The notes under the pieces: generated by a model
What the model was told of the DNA's origin: nothing
What the model saw: the letters and a program-made list of their open reading frames with translations, nothing else
Databases searched by the model: none
Program-made: the position numbers and the translations under genes
In this document: positions 11,631 to 22,767 of the stretch, piece by piece
How positions within the stretch are numbered: position 1 is the stretch's first letter
Layout of the letters: each line of letters begins with the position of its first letter
Source of the DNA: Ostrinia nubilalis
Lineage: Eukaryota; Arthropoda; Insecta; Lepidoptera; Crambidae
Direction of reading: 5' to 3'
Assembly: GCF_963855985.1 (NCBI RefSeq)
Contig: NC_087110.1
Location: 3,091,001-3,155,000, forward strand
DNA: 64,000 nucleotides

Positions 11631-11819
11631 AGAGACGTGCATTTCGAAAACGATGTTAGAATGCTTGAATCTTAAAATGATTTTTATAGGTGCTATGTTA
11701 ACCCTACCACTGATTCGGGACAATAAATGGGCCAGTGCTAAGAAGAAGCATCGCAAGAAACTCAGTCACTATTGTCAGTCTCTTTCTTTTTCAAGGGTTT
11801 ACAATTTTGAAAATACCAT

Positions 11820-12025
11820 ATCGCGACTTCGTACGCGAGGATCCCGTTTTACCAGCTTAGGGGTTGAATTATGCAAAATCCCGTCTTAGTGAGCACCTAC
11901 GTTCTAAAAGGAACCCCCATGCAAAATTTAAGACTTCTAGCACTTGTAGTTTCTGAGATTTCGTGATGAGTGAGTGACTAAGTCAGTCAGTCAGTGAACT
12001 TTCGCATTTATATTATTATAGATAG
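11820..12025 (+). repeat. RTE-like retroposon tail
   Basis: CGCGACTTCGTACGCGAGGA, then TGCAAAATCCCGTCTTAGTG, AGCACTTGTAGTTTCTGAG, a (TCAG)n run and an AT-rich end. Other copies are at about 15149, 19930 and 54537. I take it to be the 3' end of a non-LTR element, based on its fixed 3' part and simple AT-rich end. That assignment is inference. Confidence 0.6.
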
Positions 12026-12330
12026 TTATAAATATTGAGGCAATTGTACACTCCATTCCAGTTTTGTCTCATCTCTCTGCTTTGGTGGAAGCCGGGCTTA
12101 TTCCAGCCTTAAGTAATGACAGTAGCAGATACATCCGTACCGTTACATCCACATGACTGTACGTAGATTAATAGGAATGCTCATACGAACCGCTGTCGTC
12201 TCACAAGAAACTCAGTCACTATTGTCAGCCTCTTTTTCAAGGTTTTACAGTCTTAAATATGTACATAGTTATAAATATAAACACTATATTCCAATCTTGT
12301 CTCATCTCCTCTCCATTTTGGTGTAATCCA
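12026..12330 (+). repeat. Local segmental duplication, copy 1
   Basis: About 12026-12205 is repeated at 13755-13925 in the same orientation (ATAAATATTGAGGCA, AATGACAGTAGCAGATACAT, GAATGCTCATACGAACCGC). A third, partial copy starts near 12252 (TTAAATATGTACATAGTTAT). The segments separate clusters of MITEs. Confidence 0.6.
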
Positions 12331-12360
12331 TCCATAAAGGCCCTCGCTCACGGCGAATTT

Positions 12361-13048
12361 TCAACCGACTTCAAAAAAGGAGAAGGTTCTCAATTCGACC
12401 CGTATGTTTTTTTTTCTATTTATTTATTTATTAGGTACACCAACAAAGTCACATACATAATACAGTTCATAAATTTTAACATGGTTTAACACATGATACG
12501 TATATGACCTCAATTACAGGTATACACAGCATTTCTTTTTGCAATGTTAGGGTAATTATACACTAGTAAAAACAAAAATCAATTGAATAGAGTCTAGAGT
12601 TTAAGCACCGAACAATATAAAGGATTTAGTAATTGTTAATTTTGTTCGGTGCCTAAGTCGTTCCGAATACAGGCTTGAGTTTATGTCTAGTTCTATGTTT
12701 GTTACGCGATAACTCCGCCAATTATGAACCGATTTGAACAAATCTTTTTTCGGCGTTTATGTAATACCTCAAGGGTGGTCCCATTTAAATTTAATAATAG
12801 AAAAAACAACCCCCAAGGGTGGAAAATTGGGGATGAACTTTTTTATACGCAATATCTCCGCCGATTATAAATCAATTTGAACGATTATTTTTTTGTTGAA
12901 TAGGTATTATCAAAAGGGTGGTTTCATGCGAATTTGAAGAAAATATTTCACCCCCAAGGGTGGAAAATTGGGGATGAACTTTTTTATACGCAATATTTTT
13001 AATTTTTTGTTTTTTTTTTGTGTTCACGCATTTGAAGTCGGTTTTATT
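12361..13048. mobile_element. Non-autonomous element with ACCGACTTCAAA ends
   Basis: The left end has AACCGACTTCAAAAAAGGAG and the right end carries its complement (TTTGAAGTCGGTTTTATT). Inside, a block containing CCCCCAAGGGTGGAAAATTG is repeated with a spacing of about 140 bases (near 12811 and 12952). There is no transposase frame. Confidence 0.5.
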
Positions 13049-13069
13049 TTTTTTAAAAGTTAATTATTG

Positions 13070-13402
13070 TAGTCATGCTGTCGCGCGTTTCGTAAACGAA
13101 CGACAGCATCGCTACTAACGCGGGTTAGTCGCATTTGCAACGCACTACAGAAGTGAAGCGATGTCAACGCGTTACTAACGCGCTATAGCAGCGCGACTGT
13201 ATAGATGCAAACGCGCGACCGTGTCGGACGACATCGGGGAGAGAACGGAGGAAGGGTTATTGAATCGCGTTTGCATCGCGACAGCGCGTTTATGTGGGCG
13301 AGGGCACACAGCTAGCGACCGCATTGCGACTGTATCGATGCGAACGCGCGACAGAATCGCTACTGCATCGCTACAAAAAGTCGCCGTGGGTGAGGAGTCT
13401 AA
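13070..13402. repeat. GC-rich ACGCG-repeat block
   Basis: Dense in GCGCGACNGT-like words on both strands, related in composition to MITE family C next to it. Short open frames here are by-products of the high GC content. I could not define the ends. Confidence 0.4.
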
Positions 13403-13748
13403 GAGCGCTTCTCATTAGAGCGTTAGTAGCGCGACAGCAGCGCGGCAGCGACGTTTTTATAATGAAGAAGGGAGGCATCAGCTGTCACATAGTATGAAAT
13501 TTTCTGCAGCACGACTGTCGCGCGTTTGTCGCGCTGCTAAATCGCCTAAAGGCCTATTCAGACCTAAGCGGTATTCGCTACCGTCTGCGGCAGAGAAAAC
13601 CAAGTGGGTATGCGGTAATAATACTGTTCAGACCTAAGCGGTATTCGCTACCGTCTGCCATGTACCTCTACCCACTCCCATAATGCCTCTACCACAGCGG
13701 CAGCGAATATCGCTCAGGTTTGAATAGGCCTTAAATGTGAAAGCGCTC
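13403..13748 (-). mobile_element. MITE family C, copy 1, carrying a MITE D insertion
   Basis: Ends GAGCGCTTCTCATTAG and AATGTGAAAGCGCTC. The outer flanks read TAA and TTA. The body matches copy 2 at 22426-22764 (CACATAGTATGAAATTTT, GTCGCGCTGCTAAATCGCC). It is interrupted at a TAA by the MITE at 13550-13731. Confidence 0.75.
13550..13731. mobile_element. MITE family D, TAA target duplication
   Basis: 182 bp. The termini AGGCCTATTCA / TGAATAGGCCT are perfect and the inverted repeat extends to about 28 bp. It is flanked by TAA at 13547-13549 and 13732-13734. An internal part (TTCAGACCTAAGCGGTATTC) is duplicated near 13626. A 3 bp TAA/TTA target is the signature of PIF/Harbinger-type transposition. 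Confidence 0.8.
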
Positions 13749-13754
13749 TTAAAT

Positions 13755-13925
13755 ATGTGCTTGTGCGTAGTTATAAATATTGAGGCAGTCATCTCTCCGC
13801 TTTGGTGTAAGTCGGACTTAAGCCTTAAGTAATGACAGTAGCAGATACATCCGTGCCGTTACATCCACATGGCTGTACGTAGATTTAATAGGAATGCTCA
13901 TACGAACCGCAGCCGTCTCCGCTAA
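13755..13925 (+). repeat. Local segmental duplication, copy 2
   Basis: Direct repeat of 12026-12205, beginning soon after the MITE C terminus. Confidence 0.6.
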
Positions 13926-14204
13926 ATATTTGATTTGCCACAGATGAGATTTAGCTCCGCTGGAATTATGAATAAGGATTAGTGCACACTGGTAATTAAA
14001 TGGGATAAGCGGGGTAAGTGGATTTGGGTAAGTTAAGTTAAATAAGTAATATGTAGGTTTGGATGTAGTGTCGATTGTTTTTGAAGCTGTGTAAGATTGA
14101 TTGGATTTTTTGGAAATCTTATTTTTAGCTTTTCTTTACTCTAAATAAAAATATGTATGTACCTTCAATCTTTTGTAATTTTATTTCCACGTAATGCAAT
14201 GCTA

Positions 14205-14319
14205 ATGCCCGTTATCACCATCAATCCCTAATTTTTAAGTGACCCCTATGGTAACACATAACAGGATTTTTTTTAAAGGAGTCACTTAAAAATTATGGAT
14301 TGATGGTGAAAACGGGGAT
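14205..14319. mobile_element. MITE family F, copy 1
   Basis: 115 bp near-palindrome: ATGCCCGTTATCACCATCAA on the left and its complement on the right. The second copy is at 18093-18209. Confidence 0.8.
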
Positions 14320-15148
14320 ATAAATAGTTTTGGGGTACAAATCCGTTAAGAATAACGTTCAATTCTTAGCTTTAAACTAAAATCTCGTTCATTCTTTCAC
14401 TATCGTTTCTTTTACAGTTCAAATTATAAACACGTTTAACCTTCTTTAATACTTCCATGTAGACACACCTTTATCTTCAACGTCGAGACGTAACATATTA
14501 CGTTTATGAATCTAGAGATCGACATGTTAAATTTTTGTTCAATTTGTAGTCTGACACGATAAAATAGAATAAAATTTATTCACTTACGAATTGGAATCGA
14601 AATGAATTTGCTATGCAATAATATCAAAATTATTATTGCATAGTAGAATGTATCTGCGGCCATTTTTTGTTTTAAGTTATGAAAATTGAAAAAGTACCAG
14701 TAGTAATTTTAAAGTATATGGGTACAAAACAGTCAATGTGGTGCGTTATCTGTCTTTCTTACTCCAAAACTTCCAAAACCAACCAAAATAATAAAACCAC
14801 CGTCCCTCGCATACTTAATTACCCCCCAAAATTGTGACAAAGGCGTAAAATTGCTGATTATTTTTAAAACTTCACGGACTGTGTTAACTTTGATTTGTAA
14901 TTCATGAATTTTGTTAGCGAGTCGCGGGAAGTTAAATCGAGTTCTGTTGTCATAGCTGGTTCAGACTGACACAGTGTACTTAAAGATAGTAGACTTGGTA
15001 TCTTCGACAAATTTCATAATTTATTAGTTATCTTAAAAAATAATTGGGATAGATTTTTTTTCTTATTTTTCCTAAAGTAGTCATGACTATGTCTACCCTG
15101 CGGCGCCGGCTTATCGTTGAATTTTGGGACACGTTGTATATGACTCAA
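14320..15148. other. No gene; small AT-rich palindrome
   Basis: The only structure I see is an inverted repeat near 14610-14645 (CTATGCAATAATA against TATTATTGCATAG). The rest is unassigned. Confidence 0.35.
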
Positions 15149-15335
15149 AGGTGACTGACTGACTGACTGACTGACATAGTGATCTATCAACGCACAGCCC
15201 AAACCACTGGACGGATCGGACTGAAATTTGGCATGCAGGTATTTGTTATGACGTAGGCATCCTCTAAGAAAGGATTTTACGAAACTCCACCCCTTAGGAG
15301 GTAAAACGGGATCCACGCGTACGAAGTCGCGGGTG
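15149..15335 (-). repeat. RTE-like retroposon tail
   Basis: Minus-strand copy. A (GACT)n run at 15149-15176 comes first, then TAAAACGGGATCCACGCGTA and GAAGTCGCGGGTGGCCGCTA at the right. Confidence 0.6.
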
Positions 15336-15649
15336 GCCGCTAGTACACATATAAAATATGTAGTTATGTAGCTATGAAATTATAACAGTTTCTCAAGACG
15401 GCATCACTCGAAATACACAATGGTCAAAAACTGAGGACGGAACGGAACGGAGACGTGGTCTCAATGGGCCTCGTAAGAAGGCTCAAGGTTACCCAAAGGG
15501 CAATGGAGTGATCAAATCAGAAATGAGGAGATCCGTAGGTAACCGACGTAGCCCGTATTATCTCGTAGAAGAACTGATGGCCTTGAGGCAAAAAAGTTCT
15601 CGAGTTCAAGGGCGCCATGGATTGAAAGAAGTTGTGTGGGCAGACCTCC

Positions 15650-15775
15650 CGCTCGGTGTAATGAGGGTCTGGCGAAAATCGCGGGAAGCGCCTGTATGCG
15701 GGCAGCGCAGGAACGGTCATTGTGGAAATCCTTGGGAGGCCTGTGTCCAGCAGAGGACGTATTTTAACTGAAACG
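15650..15775 (+). repeat. LINE tail fragment
   Basis: TGCGGGCAGCGCAGGAACGG and GTGGAAATCCTTGGGAGGCC place it in the endonuclease-reverse transcriptase tail family. The reading frame is broken. Confidence 0.65.
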
Positions 15776-15819
15776 ATGGCAACATATCGCCGTGTGGTGA
15801 CGGCAGAGTAGAATACATT

Positions 15820-16027
15820 TGTCACCAACCCCTACTCTTCCCACGGGTGTCGTAAGAGGCGACTTAGGGACTACACATCAAAAGCGCTCTCTGTAAAACA
15901 TCAATCTTTTAAACTGCGATCTCCAACCCGCCTACCAAGCGTGGGGATTTTATGGCAAAACCCATCACTATAGCGGAGGAGGCTCATAGTCCAGCAGTGG
16001 ACTGTAAAGGGCTGTTGATGATGATGG
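15820..16027 (+). repeat. LINE tail of a second family
   Basis: Contains CCACGGGTGTCGTAAGAGGC and GTCCAGCAGTGGACTGTAAA and ends in GATGATGATGG. This is a different LINE 3' end that is also common in Lepidoptera. Confidence 0.6.
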
Positions 16028-16625
16028 CAACATAAGAATTGAAAATGTCCAGACCAATACAAACAAATATGGGGCATACTAAATACCAGCGTCGTGGCCT
16101 TCGCCACCGTGGGCCACGGCAAGTGCTGAGTGGAGTCCCATTGCGATGGGCATCGCTGTGCGACAGGAAGTGCTATTTCTGTCTTTTTTTCCGTATAAGT
16201 ACCTTCTTTGTCCTTAACTAAGTGATGTTCATCGTAATAAATGTTTCTTTCTTTCTTTATATGTTTTAAGTCAAAAGTTAGGCCCTACTGGTTTTGACTA
16301 TTATGTACGAACTAAATGTAACATGAAGGAAACACACATCACATAGTATGTAGTACTCGTATGTAGGGACGACGGCACATCAAGAATAAACACTGCATCT
16401 TGTTCAGTTCTAATAGGAGCCATTTTCCAAAAAAAGATGACAGTTTTATGTACTGTCAACTGTAGAAAAAGGTACACCACTTTCGATGAGAAAGGTTTTC
16501 GCAGTTATCGTCAATTTTTATGGGTCAAAACTACTTTTGACCCTTTTATAACCAATTGTAACAATAATGTACTTTGTATGCCTTTTGTGAAAAGTTTTTG
16601 AGTCAAATAATACCTAACGTAAGAA

Positions 16626-16725
16626 TCATCATCATCATCATCATCATTTCAGCCATAGGACGTCCACTGCTGAACATAGGCCTCCCCCAATGCTTTCCAT
16701 GTTGATCGATTGGCAGCGGTCTTTT
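16626..16725 (-). repeat. LINE tail with (ATC)n end
   Basis: (ATC)n, then CATAGGACGTCCACTGCTGA and CATAGGCCTCCCCCAATGC. Confidence 0.7.
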
Positions 16726-17274
16726 ACAACGTAAGAATGTTTTGGGAAAATACTAGAAGGTGTATACTAAGAATACCTTTTAAGTTCATAAAAGTCATGA
16801 TTGATATTTTTGGAATACTAATAAAAAAATAATACTTTTTTTTTACTTTTGAAAGGAAAAACTCTAAAAAAACATTCATTTTTTTAATATTTCTAAATGG
16901 TGAATACTTTACCTGAGAAGAAATAAAAATCCCATCAAAATTATAATCAACTTAACAGTTTGAATTAAAATGCGTCCCAAAAAATATCATCGCTTAAATG
17001 AGTTTGAAAGTCAATCAAACAAAATAAATATGAAGAAAGGTAATTATTCCGAACTTTGGGCATTAGTATCTCAATCTAAGTCAACAGGATTTCGTAACTT
17101 CTTTGAAACTTGGTGACAGCTACTAAGATTTGTCAAGGAAATTTGGTAATTGTGAATATAAAGCTATGAGCTTCAAATTCTTCCATTGTGCCCAATTATG
17201 GATACATTTTTTATTTATTAAGGACAAGCTTTTGTCTGCGTTTTCACAGGTATAATTTCGGTCTGATACCCACC
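16726..17274. other. No feature seen
   Basis: AT-rich sequence without a supported frame or repeat structure. Confidence 0.3.
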
Positions 17275-17404
17275 TTGGACCGACGACCTCATAAAGGTAG
17301 CAGGAAGGCGCTGGATGCAGGCCGCTACCAACCGGGCAATGGGGGAGGCATTTGTTCAGCAGTGGACTTCCTGTGGCTGAAATGATGATGATGATGATGA
17401 TAAT
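17275..17404 (+). repeat. LINE tail with (ATG)n end
   Basis: GACCGACGACCTCATAAAGG, AGGAAGGCGCTGGATGCAGG, and a terminal (ATG)n run. Confidence 0.7.
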
Positions 17405-18092
17405 GAAAGATATATTTTGTTTGTTAGGGACTAGTATTTTCCTGCCTCTTCGCCCGCGTGAATTTCGATCTGCTACAGAAGACTTTGTCGTCTTCATTTC
17501 AAAAATCAGGATAAAAACCATCCTTTTTTTTCTCCTTGATAAATTGTATACCTAAACCTTCCTTATAATGATGTGCTGTCTGTAAATTATTGTACAACCT
17601 GAGTTTTCCTACCTTATTAGGAAGGATGCTTGATTAGACTAAAAGTCTGACAGAAATTATTGTGGTTAAGATTTTCTTTGAACGAATTAAAATCTTCCTT
17701 CAAGTATAAGGTTGCCCCAAATTCCTCAAATCCGGCGATTTATTCATAATACTTCATTTCGCGGGATCGCAGCGCTGGTTCAGGATTACCCTCTAATCCT
17801 GCTACAAGGTTCCCCAATATGGCGGTATCCTGAGGGTTGAAGAAATTATACATAAGGACAACGATTATATTTTATATTGTGATCCGAAAAGAGTATTAGG
17901 TTGAACGGCAATCTTTCGGAAGAAGATTATAATTTTATTTCGATTTATCTATTTATAACAAGTACGAGTAAGTTGTTTGTGTACAATTGGTAGTAATCTT
18001 GTAGATTGTGAGCAAATTTTTGATATTTAAAACCTAGATTTTTTACCAACAAAAAGTTCTTCCGCTTTGACCGCTGGTTGCTTGGCAGGGTT
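17405..18092. other. No feature seen
   Basis: Unassigned AT-rich sequence. Frames up to 132 codons here overlap repeat sequence and lack gene signals. Confidence 0.3.
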
Positions 18093-18209
18093 ATGCCCGT
18101 TTTCACCATCAATCCCTAATTTTTAAGTGACCCCTATGGTAACACATAGCAGAAAATTTGTTTTCATAGGGTCTCTTAAAAATTAGGGATTGATGGTGAA
18201 AACGGGCAT
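18093..18209. mobile_element. MITE family F, copy 2
   Basis: 117 bp with almost perfect 40 bp inverted ends (ATGCCCGTTTTCACCATCAA). Homologous to 14205-14319. Confidence 0.85.
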
Positions 18210-18457
18210 CAATCTATCAAACTGGTTATCTTTAGACAAGAATATAACCAAAACATACCTCACTACGTCTTCAATTTAATATGTCCAAGTTAGAACCTCC
18301 TAAATAAGTCTATTGGTATCACAAAATCACTCCAAACACGAAAAATTGGAAGCATTTACCAATCACGGAACCGAAACCAAAACTCGAAAGAAACAACAGC
18401 GAAAAAATACTAAAACACAGCTCGTGCTACGTTTAAAGGCAGTTTATCAAACCAGAG

Positions 18458-18847
18458 TAGGGATGTTATGGATAGGTATGTAGGTAGTTTCGGTTCTGGA
18501 TACGGTTACGGATATTTTTTTATTTCGGATATCTGAAAGTTTCGGTTACGGTTACAGATATCTGTACTTTCTGATGCAATTTGCAATAGTTGTCCAACAC
18601 GATTCATTCATGGCCGCACACTTTACATCGAATAAAAAGTAATAAAAAATAATAATAATTGATACTAGATGGCATTATAAAGGTAAAAAGGCATAACCTT
18701 TACATAATAATGCTATACAAAAAATAATTTAAAGTGCCTACAACCGAAACTATCCGAAACTTTTCAATCGGTTACGATTACGGATATTTCTTTATTTCGG
18801 ATATCCGAATGTTTCGGTTACGGTTACGGATATCCATAACATCCCTG
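18458..18847. mobile_element. hAT-type MITE with 8 bp target duplication
   Basis: 390 bp. Ends TAGGGATGTTATGGATA and TATCCATAACATCCCTG. Flanked by a perfect 8 bp repeat AACCAGAG at 18450-18457 and 18848-18855, the hallmark of hAT transposition. The subterminal regions carry several copies of TTCGGTTACGGTTACGGATA in both orientations, which may be transposase-binding sites. There is no transposase frame. Confidence 0.85.
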
Positions 18848-19114
18848 AACCAGAGCTTCGGACGTTTTTTGTTTAGTTCCGACGCTTCACAGCCAGATAG
18901 CGAAATGAAACTGAATTTTAACCATAACTTTGTGGTATTTCTCGTGTTTTGTGTGTGTTTTTTGAGGGGTATTTTTAATTTAGTTTTAGTGTTTGTGGGG
19001 TTAGGTAATTGCACTGCCGTGTGACATAGAAAACTAATATTGCACACTTTCTGTTCATCTTTTTCTTTAAATTCTAGATTTTAGCAAAAATGTGAAAGTA
19101 GGTTAAGAAAATGA

Positions 19115-19225
19115 TTATCATCATCACCATCATCTCAGCCATAGACGTCCACTCCTGAACATAGGCCTCCCCCAATGCTTTCCATGTTGCCCGGTTGGTA
19201 GCTGCCTGAGTCCAGCGCTTTCCTG
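19115..19225 (-). repeat. LINE tail with (ATC)n end
   Basis: Reverse-strand copy: CATAGACGTCCACTCCTGAA and TTGCCCGGTTGGTAGC. Confidence 0.65.
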
Positions 19226-19429
19226 TTACAAATGAAAATGACAATAAAAGTTACAAAACTTTAATCTATTAATTTTTTAATCATATCAAATCAAAGATTT
19301 TTAATTTTGTCCAGTTGTTACTTCGATAGTGAGTGTAGTGGAAGTTTATAAATGAAAAGAGTGGACTGTATGAAATTAATTATCTATTCGGTATAAATTT
19401 ACAATGTTATCGAGACCGTTTTGTGCAAA

Positions 19430-19560
19430 GTCGTTGAAGAGAGTGCGTCAGGATCGTCTTCTTAGACGTTCGCTCGCGAACCGAACATTGCTCGTTCGTT
19501 CGCCGAACGCTCGCCGCTCCCTCCGGTCACGCCGCCCGCGGGCAATGTCCGTGAGTAGAC
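19430..19560 (+). other. GC-rich island with a donor-like site
   Basis: A short CpG-rich stretch (GTTCGCTCGCGAACCGAAC, GCCGCCCGCGGGCAATGTCC) ends in a GTGAGTAG donor-like sequence. It contains an inverted word pair (GTTCGC/GCGAAC). It could be a small first exon or only a GC-rich repeat. The evidence is weak. Confidence 0.2.
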
Positions 19561-19754
19561 ACCAGTATTTTGACACTATGAAGGTCAGAAATAATAAATA
19601 AGGAAAAAGGTGTCCCTTGGGACACTTTACCTGTCTCCTTATCTTTTCCAGCGCTTTGAGACAAACAAACTTCGAAGCAAGTGCTAAGAAGAAACGCCGG
19701 AACAATCTCAAGTTAAATTCAAGTCACTCTTATAATGCAGACTTGCATAGAAAA

Positions 19755-19890
19755 GTCATCATCATCATCATTAATTCAGCCATAGGACATCCACTGCTGA
19801 ACTTACGCCTCTCCCAATGATTTCCATGTTGACCGGTTGGTAGCGGCCTGCATCCAGTGCCTTTATAAAGTCGTCGGTCCACCTTATGGG
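19755..19890 (-). repeat. LINE tail with (ATC)n end
   Basis: CATAGGACATCCACTGCTGA, then TTGACCGGTTGGTAGCGGCC and AAAGTCGTCGGTCCACC. Confidence 0.7.
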
Positions 19891-19929
19891 TGGTACCGGA
19901 AAAATCTATTTACATAAAAGAGAAAGTTC

Positions 19930-20070
19930 AACGACTGACTCACTCATCATGAAATCTCAGAAACTACATACGTAGGTGCTCACTAAGACGGAATTTTGCA
20001 AAATTCCATCCCTAAGGGGGTAAAACGGGGTCTACGCGAACGAAATCGCGGGCGGCCGCTAGTATCTAAT
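19930..20070 (-). repeat. RTE-like retroposon tail
   Basis: Minus-strand copy: GACTGACTCACTCATCATGA, GAAATCTCAGAAACTACA, and GGTAAAACGGGGTCTACGCG ending GGCGGCCGCTAGT. Confidence 0.65.
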
Positions 20071-20320
20071 AAAAGTATATGGTATTCCATGATGTTTTAG
20101 TAAATACTATCCTGCATCATCCCATACCTTACACACCATCACATTATTTCGACATCTGGCCAAAGTTACGGTTTCCTAGTGATACCTTGACGTCTCGTAA
20201 ATATACATGATGTATTCCCAACAGACCCGACCTGGGTAAGCGATCGAACAGGAATAGGCAATATGTGTTGTAATGGTTAGGAAACGTATGGAGATATTAG
20301 TTTATTGCTTGTCACTTTTA

Positions 20321-20494
20321 GAGTAGGCGCAAACCGTTGATTTTTCATCGGCCGATAGTTTAGTCGGGCAGTTGATCAGTATGGTATGTATGGGAGTGCG
20401 CACACTACGCCGATTCGATTTGGCCGATTCTTCATACAATTTAAAATCGGGCACAACTATCGGCTAACTAAAAATCAACGGTGTGCGCCTACTC
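20321..20494. mobile_element. MITE family B, TTA target duplication
   Basis: 174 bp. GAGTAGGCGCAAACCGTTGA on the left and its complement (CAACGGTGTGCGCCTACTC) on the right. TTA lies on both sides (20318-20320, 20495-20497). The second copy is nested in MITE C at 22443-22617. Confidence 0.85.
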
Positions 20495-20497
20495 TTA

Positions 20498-21264
20498 GTT
20501 TAGATCCATTTTCTTGATTGGGATGCTGACACCAAAACTTGACACAACTGTCGCCGTTAACCTATGAGAGTAGTTACACCAGTCAAAAGTCAAACTTTTA
20601 TGAGCTGATTTTGTTCGGCTTTGACGTCAATATTAGGTAAAATCTATTGATGACTTATTAAATAAGATTTCATTATTAAAATCAATCAAAACTTGAATCA
20701 ATACTCGACTTATTATTATTTATATCTCAGTTATACATTCTAACCTGTGGTAGTCTAAAATTTAATACTGAAATTCAGGACCAGTTTCTGATTGAGATTT
20801 TTAACTTGAGCGTGCTCAAATCTAAAAATCTAGAGCCAACCAATTAGAAGCCTCAATTTCAGCTTGAAAAATTTTAAGCTTTGTACTGTACTAAAATGGA
20901 TCTTAAATATTCGTAATTAAAATAAAAATACCCGTTAAAATTCGTCGCAATAACTAAACGTAACAAAATGTTCACAGTTCTTGAAATAAACGAGTTTTAA
21001 AGCGTAAGCTTTATTAAACTGATTCAACTGAAACCGGAGTTACAGCCGACCCGACGTGGAAATGGTTGTGGTTATTTAATTTGTTATGAACTTGTTTGTT
21101 TTAATTTCAGCACAGTTTTTGTGCTGAACATCAATACTTAATGTGTTTACTTAAAGGTGAAACAATATTATGGTAAGTACCTACAGCTTTTGGCCGCAGC
21201 CTCGCCCGCGTGAATTTCGTTTCAGCCAAATGACGTCCACGGCTGGACAAAAATGTCAGTTTAA
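20498..21264. other. No feature seen
   Basis: AT-rich and unassigned, apart from a weak LINE-like fragment near 21195-21250. Confidence 0.3.
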
Positions 21265-21400
21265 GACAATGACAGTTTAACTTTCCCCCGGGACAAACTT
21301 TACCTTCACTGGTTGGGTTTTTATTGGCGGTCAAGCTGTAGATCCTGCTACACAGGAGTTGCAGCGGTGGGAACAAGAGGTGGGAATAGTTCCGTGCTGG
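21265..21400 (+). repeat. Dispersed repeat I
   Basis: CAGTTTAACTTTCCCCCGGG, TTTATTGGCGGTCAAGCTGT, GGAGTTGCAGCGGTGGGAAC. It runs directly into a LINE tail. Confidence 0.6.
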
Positions 21401-21530
21401 ACAAAAGCTTCCCCCAAGGATTTCCACAACGACCGGTCCTGTGCTGCCCGCATCCAGGCACTTCATGCGACCTTTATCAGATCATCGGTCTACCTAGTGG
21501 GAGGCCTGCCCACCGGGCCTTTCCGGCCCA
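21401..21530 (-). repeat. LINE tail fragment
   Basis: ACGACCGGTCCTGTGCTGCC, GCATCCAGGCACTTCATGCG, AGTGGGAGGCCTGCCCAC: the minus-strand version of the region that codes a GRPPTRWTDD-like motif elsewhere. Confidence 0.65.
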
Positions 21531-22422
21531 TGGTCGTAACTTGAGAATTTTTCTTCCCATTTTACTTGACACAGCGCTTAATACAACCTACTTTTGATGA
21601 CATTGTTAACTACCACAATGCCAAATATCAATTTGAATCAGCTTTTATCCTTTTATTATAATCCAATTAACTGAAATTTCAACTAAAAATTCTGAATTGT
21701 ACATGAATAGTTAGACTTTTACGAATATAAACAAAACGTTTTCTTTTTTCGGCCTATCTGTTGCTGTAGTCAGTTATCAAAACCAATGGCTTATTTTTTC
21801 TGGTTTGGGTCAAAAATTGTTCTTAAATTTAATTAATTAACTTAGTTCGTTACCTACAACCGAATGACGTCCACTGCTGGACAAACCCCCACTAACACTT
21901 TGTTTAACAACGGATCTCCTCATTTCTCAAATTCAACTTACTTTTATTTAAATCATTCTGAATCCCTTGCATATAATTTTATTTTATCACGCTTTTTATT
22001 CTATCAAATTTCGAATTTAACCATCCACGCACACTTGAAAAATTCAGCCTGGGAACATGTCGCAATTTACCCCGAATGGGGTCACAAAATAAAGCGCAGC
22101 GGGGAATTTTAAAATGTTGTAACAACCATTGAAAATTGGGAATATGTCAAAAGTGTCGGACGGCGTGTTCCCTATCTGTATATGCTGGATTGTGACGTCA
22201 CATCCTGTATAATAGGCGTCAATAATCTGACGTACGAAGCCTTTTTTAATAGAGTTCGCTCTCGTTTGTTTTTTAATAAAATACCAACTTCAACTAAGTA
22301 ATTTACTTTTCATGAGTTGCTAAGTTCAGTTGTTGCATCAGTCCTACGTTCTTGTCAGACTTTAAAGCTACCATGGATGTATGACATGAATAAATATAAG
22401 AATTGACAGCTTATTGTGACCT
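21531..22422. other. No feature seen
   Basis: AT-rich. I see no supported gene or repeat boundary. Confidence 0.3.
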
Positions 22423-22425
22423 TTA

Positions 22426-22764
22426 GAGCGCTTTCACATTTAGAGTAGGCGCACACCGTTGATTTTTCGTCGGCCGATAGTTTAGTCGGGCAGTTGATCT
22501 GTACGGGCATGTATGGGATTGCGCACACTACGCCGATTCGATTTGGCCGATTCTTCATACAAATTAAAATCGGGCACAACTATCGGCCAACTAAAAATCA
22601 ACGGTGTGCGTCTACTCTTAGGCGATTTAGCAGCGCGACAAACGCGCGACAGACGCGCTGCCAAAAATTTCATACTATGTGACATCGGATGTATGCCTTC
22701 ACATTATAAAAACGCCGCTGTCGCGCTGCAGTCGCGCTACTAACGCCCTAATGTGAAAGCGCTC
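22426..22764 (+). mobile_element. MITE family C, copy 2, carrying a MITE B insertion
   Basis: Ends GAGCGCTTTCACATT and AATGTGAAAGCGCTC, with TTA at 22423-22425 and 22765-22767. Without the insert it would be about 161 bp. The interior matches copy 1 at 13403-13748 in reverse orientation. Confidence 0.85.
22443..22617. mobile_element. MITE family B nested in MITE C
   Basis: 175 bp. Ends GAGTAGGCGCACACCGTTGA and complement (ACGGTGTGCGTCTACTC). Flanked by TTA at 22440-22442 and 22618-22620. It occupies the same target triplet of family C as MITE D does at 13550. Confidence 0.9.
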
Positions 22765-22767
22765 TTA

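Noticed and set aside
13221..13497. Overlapping 65 and 67-codon frames in GC-rich DNA
   Set aside because: The sequence is composed of repeated ACGCG words and MITE C. The frames follow composition only.
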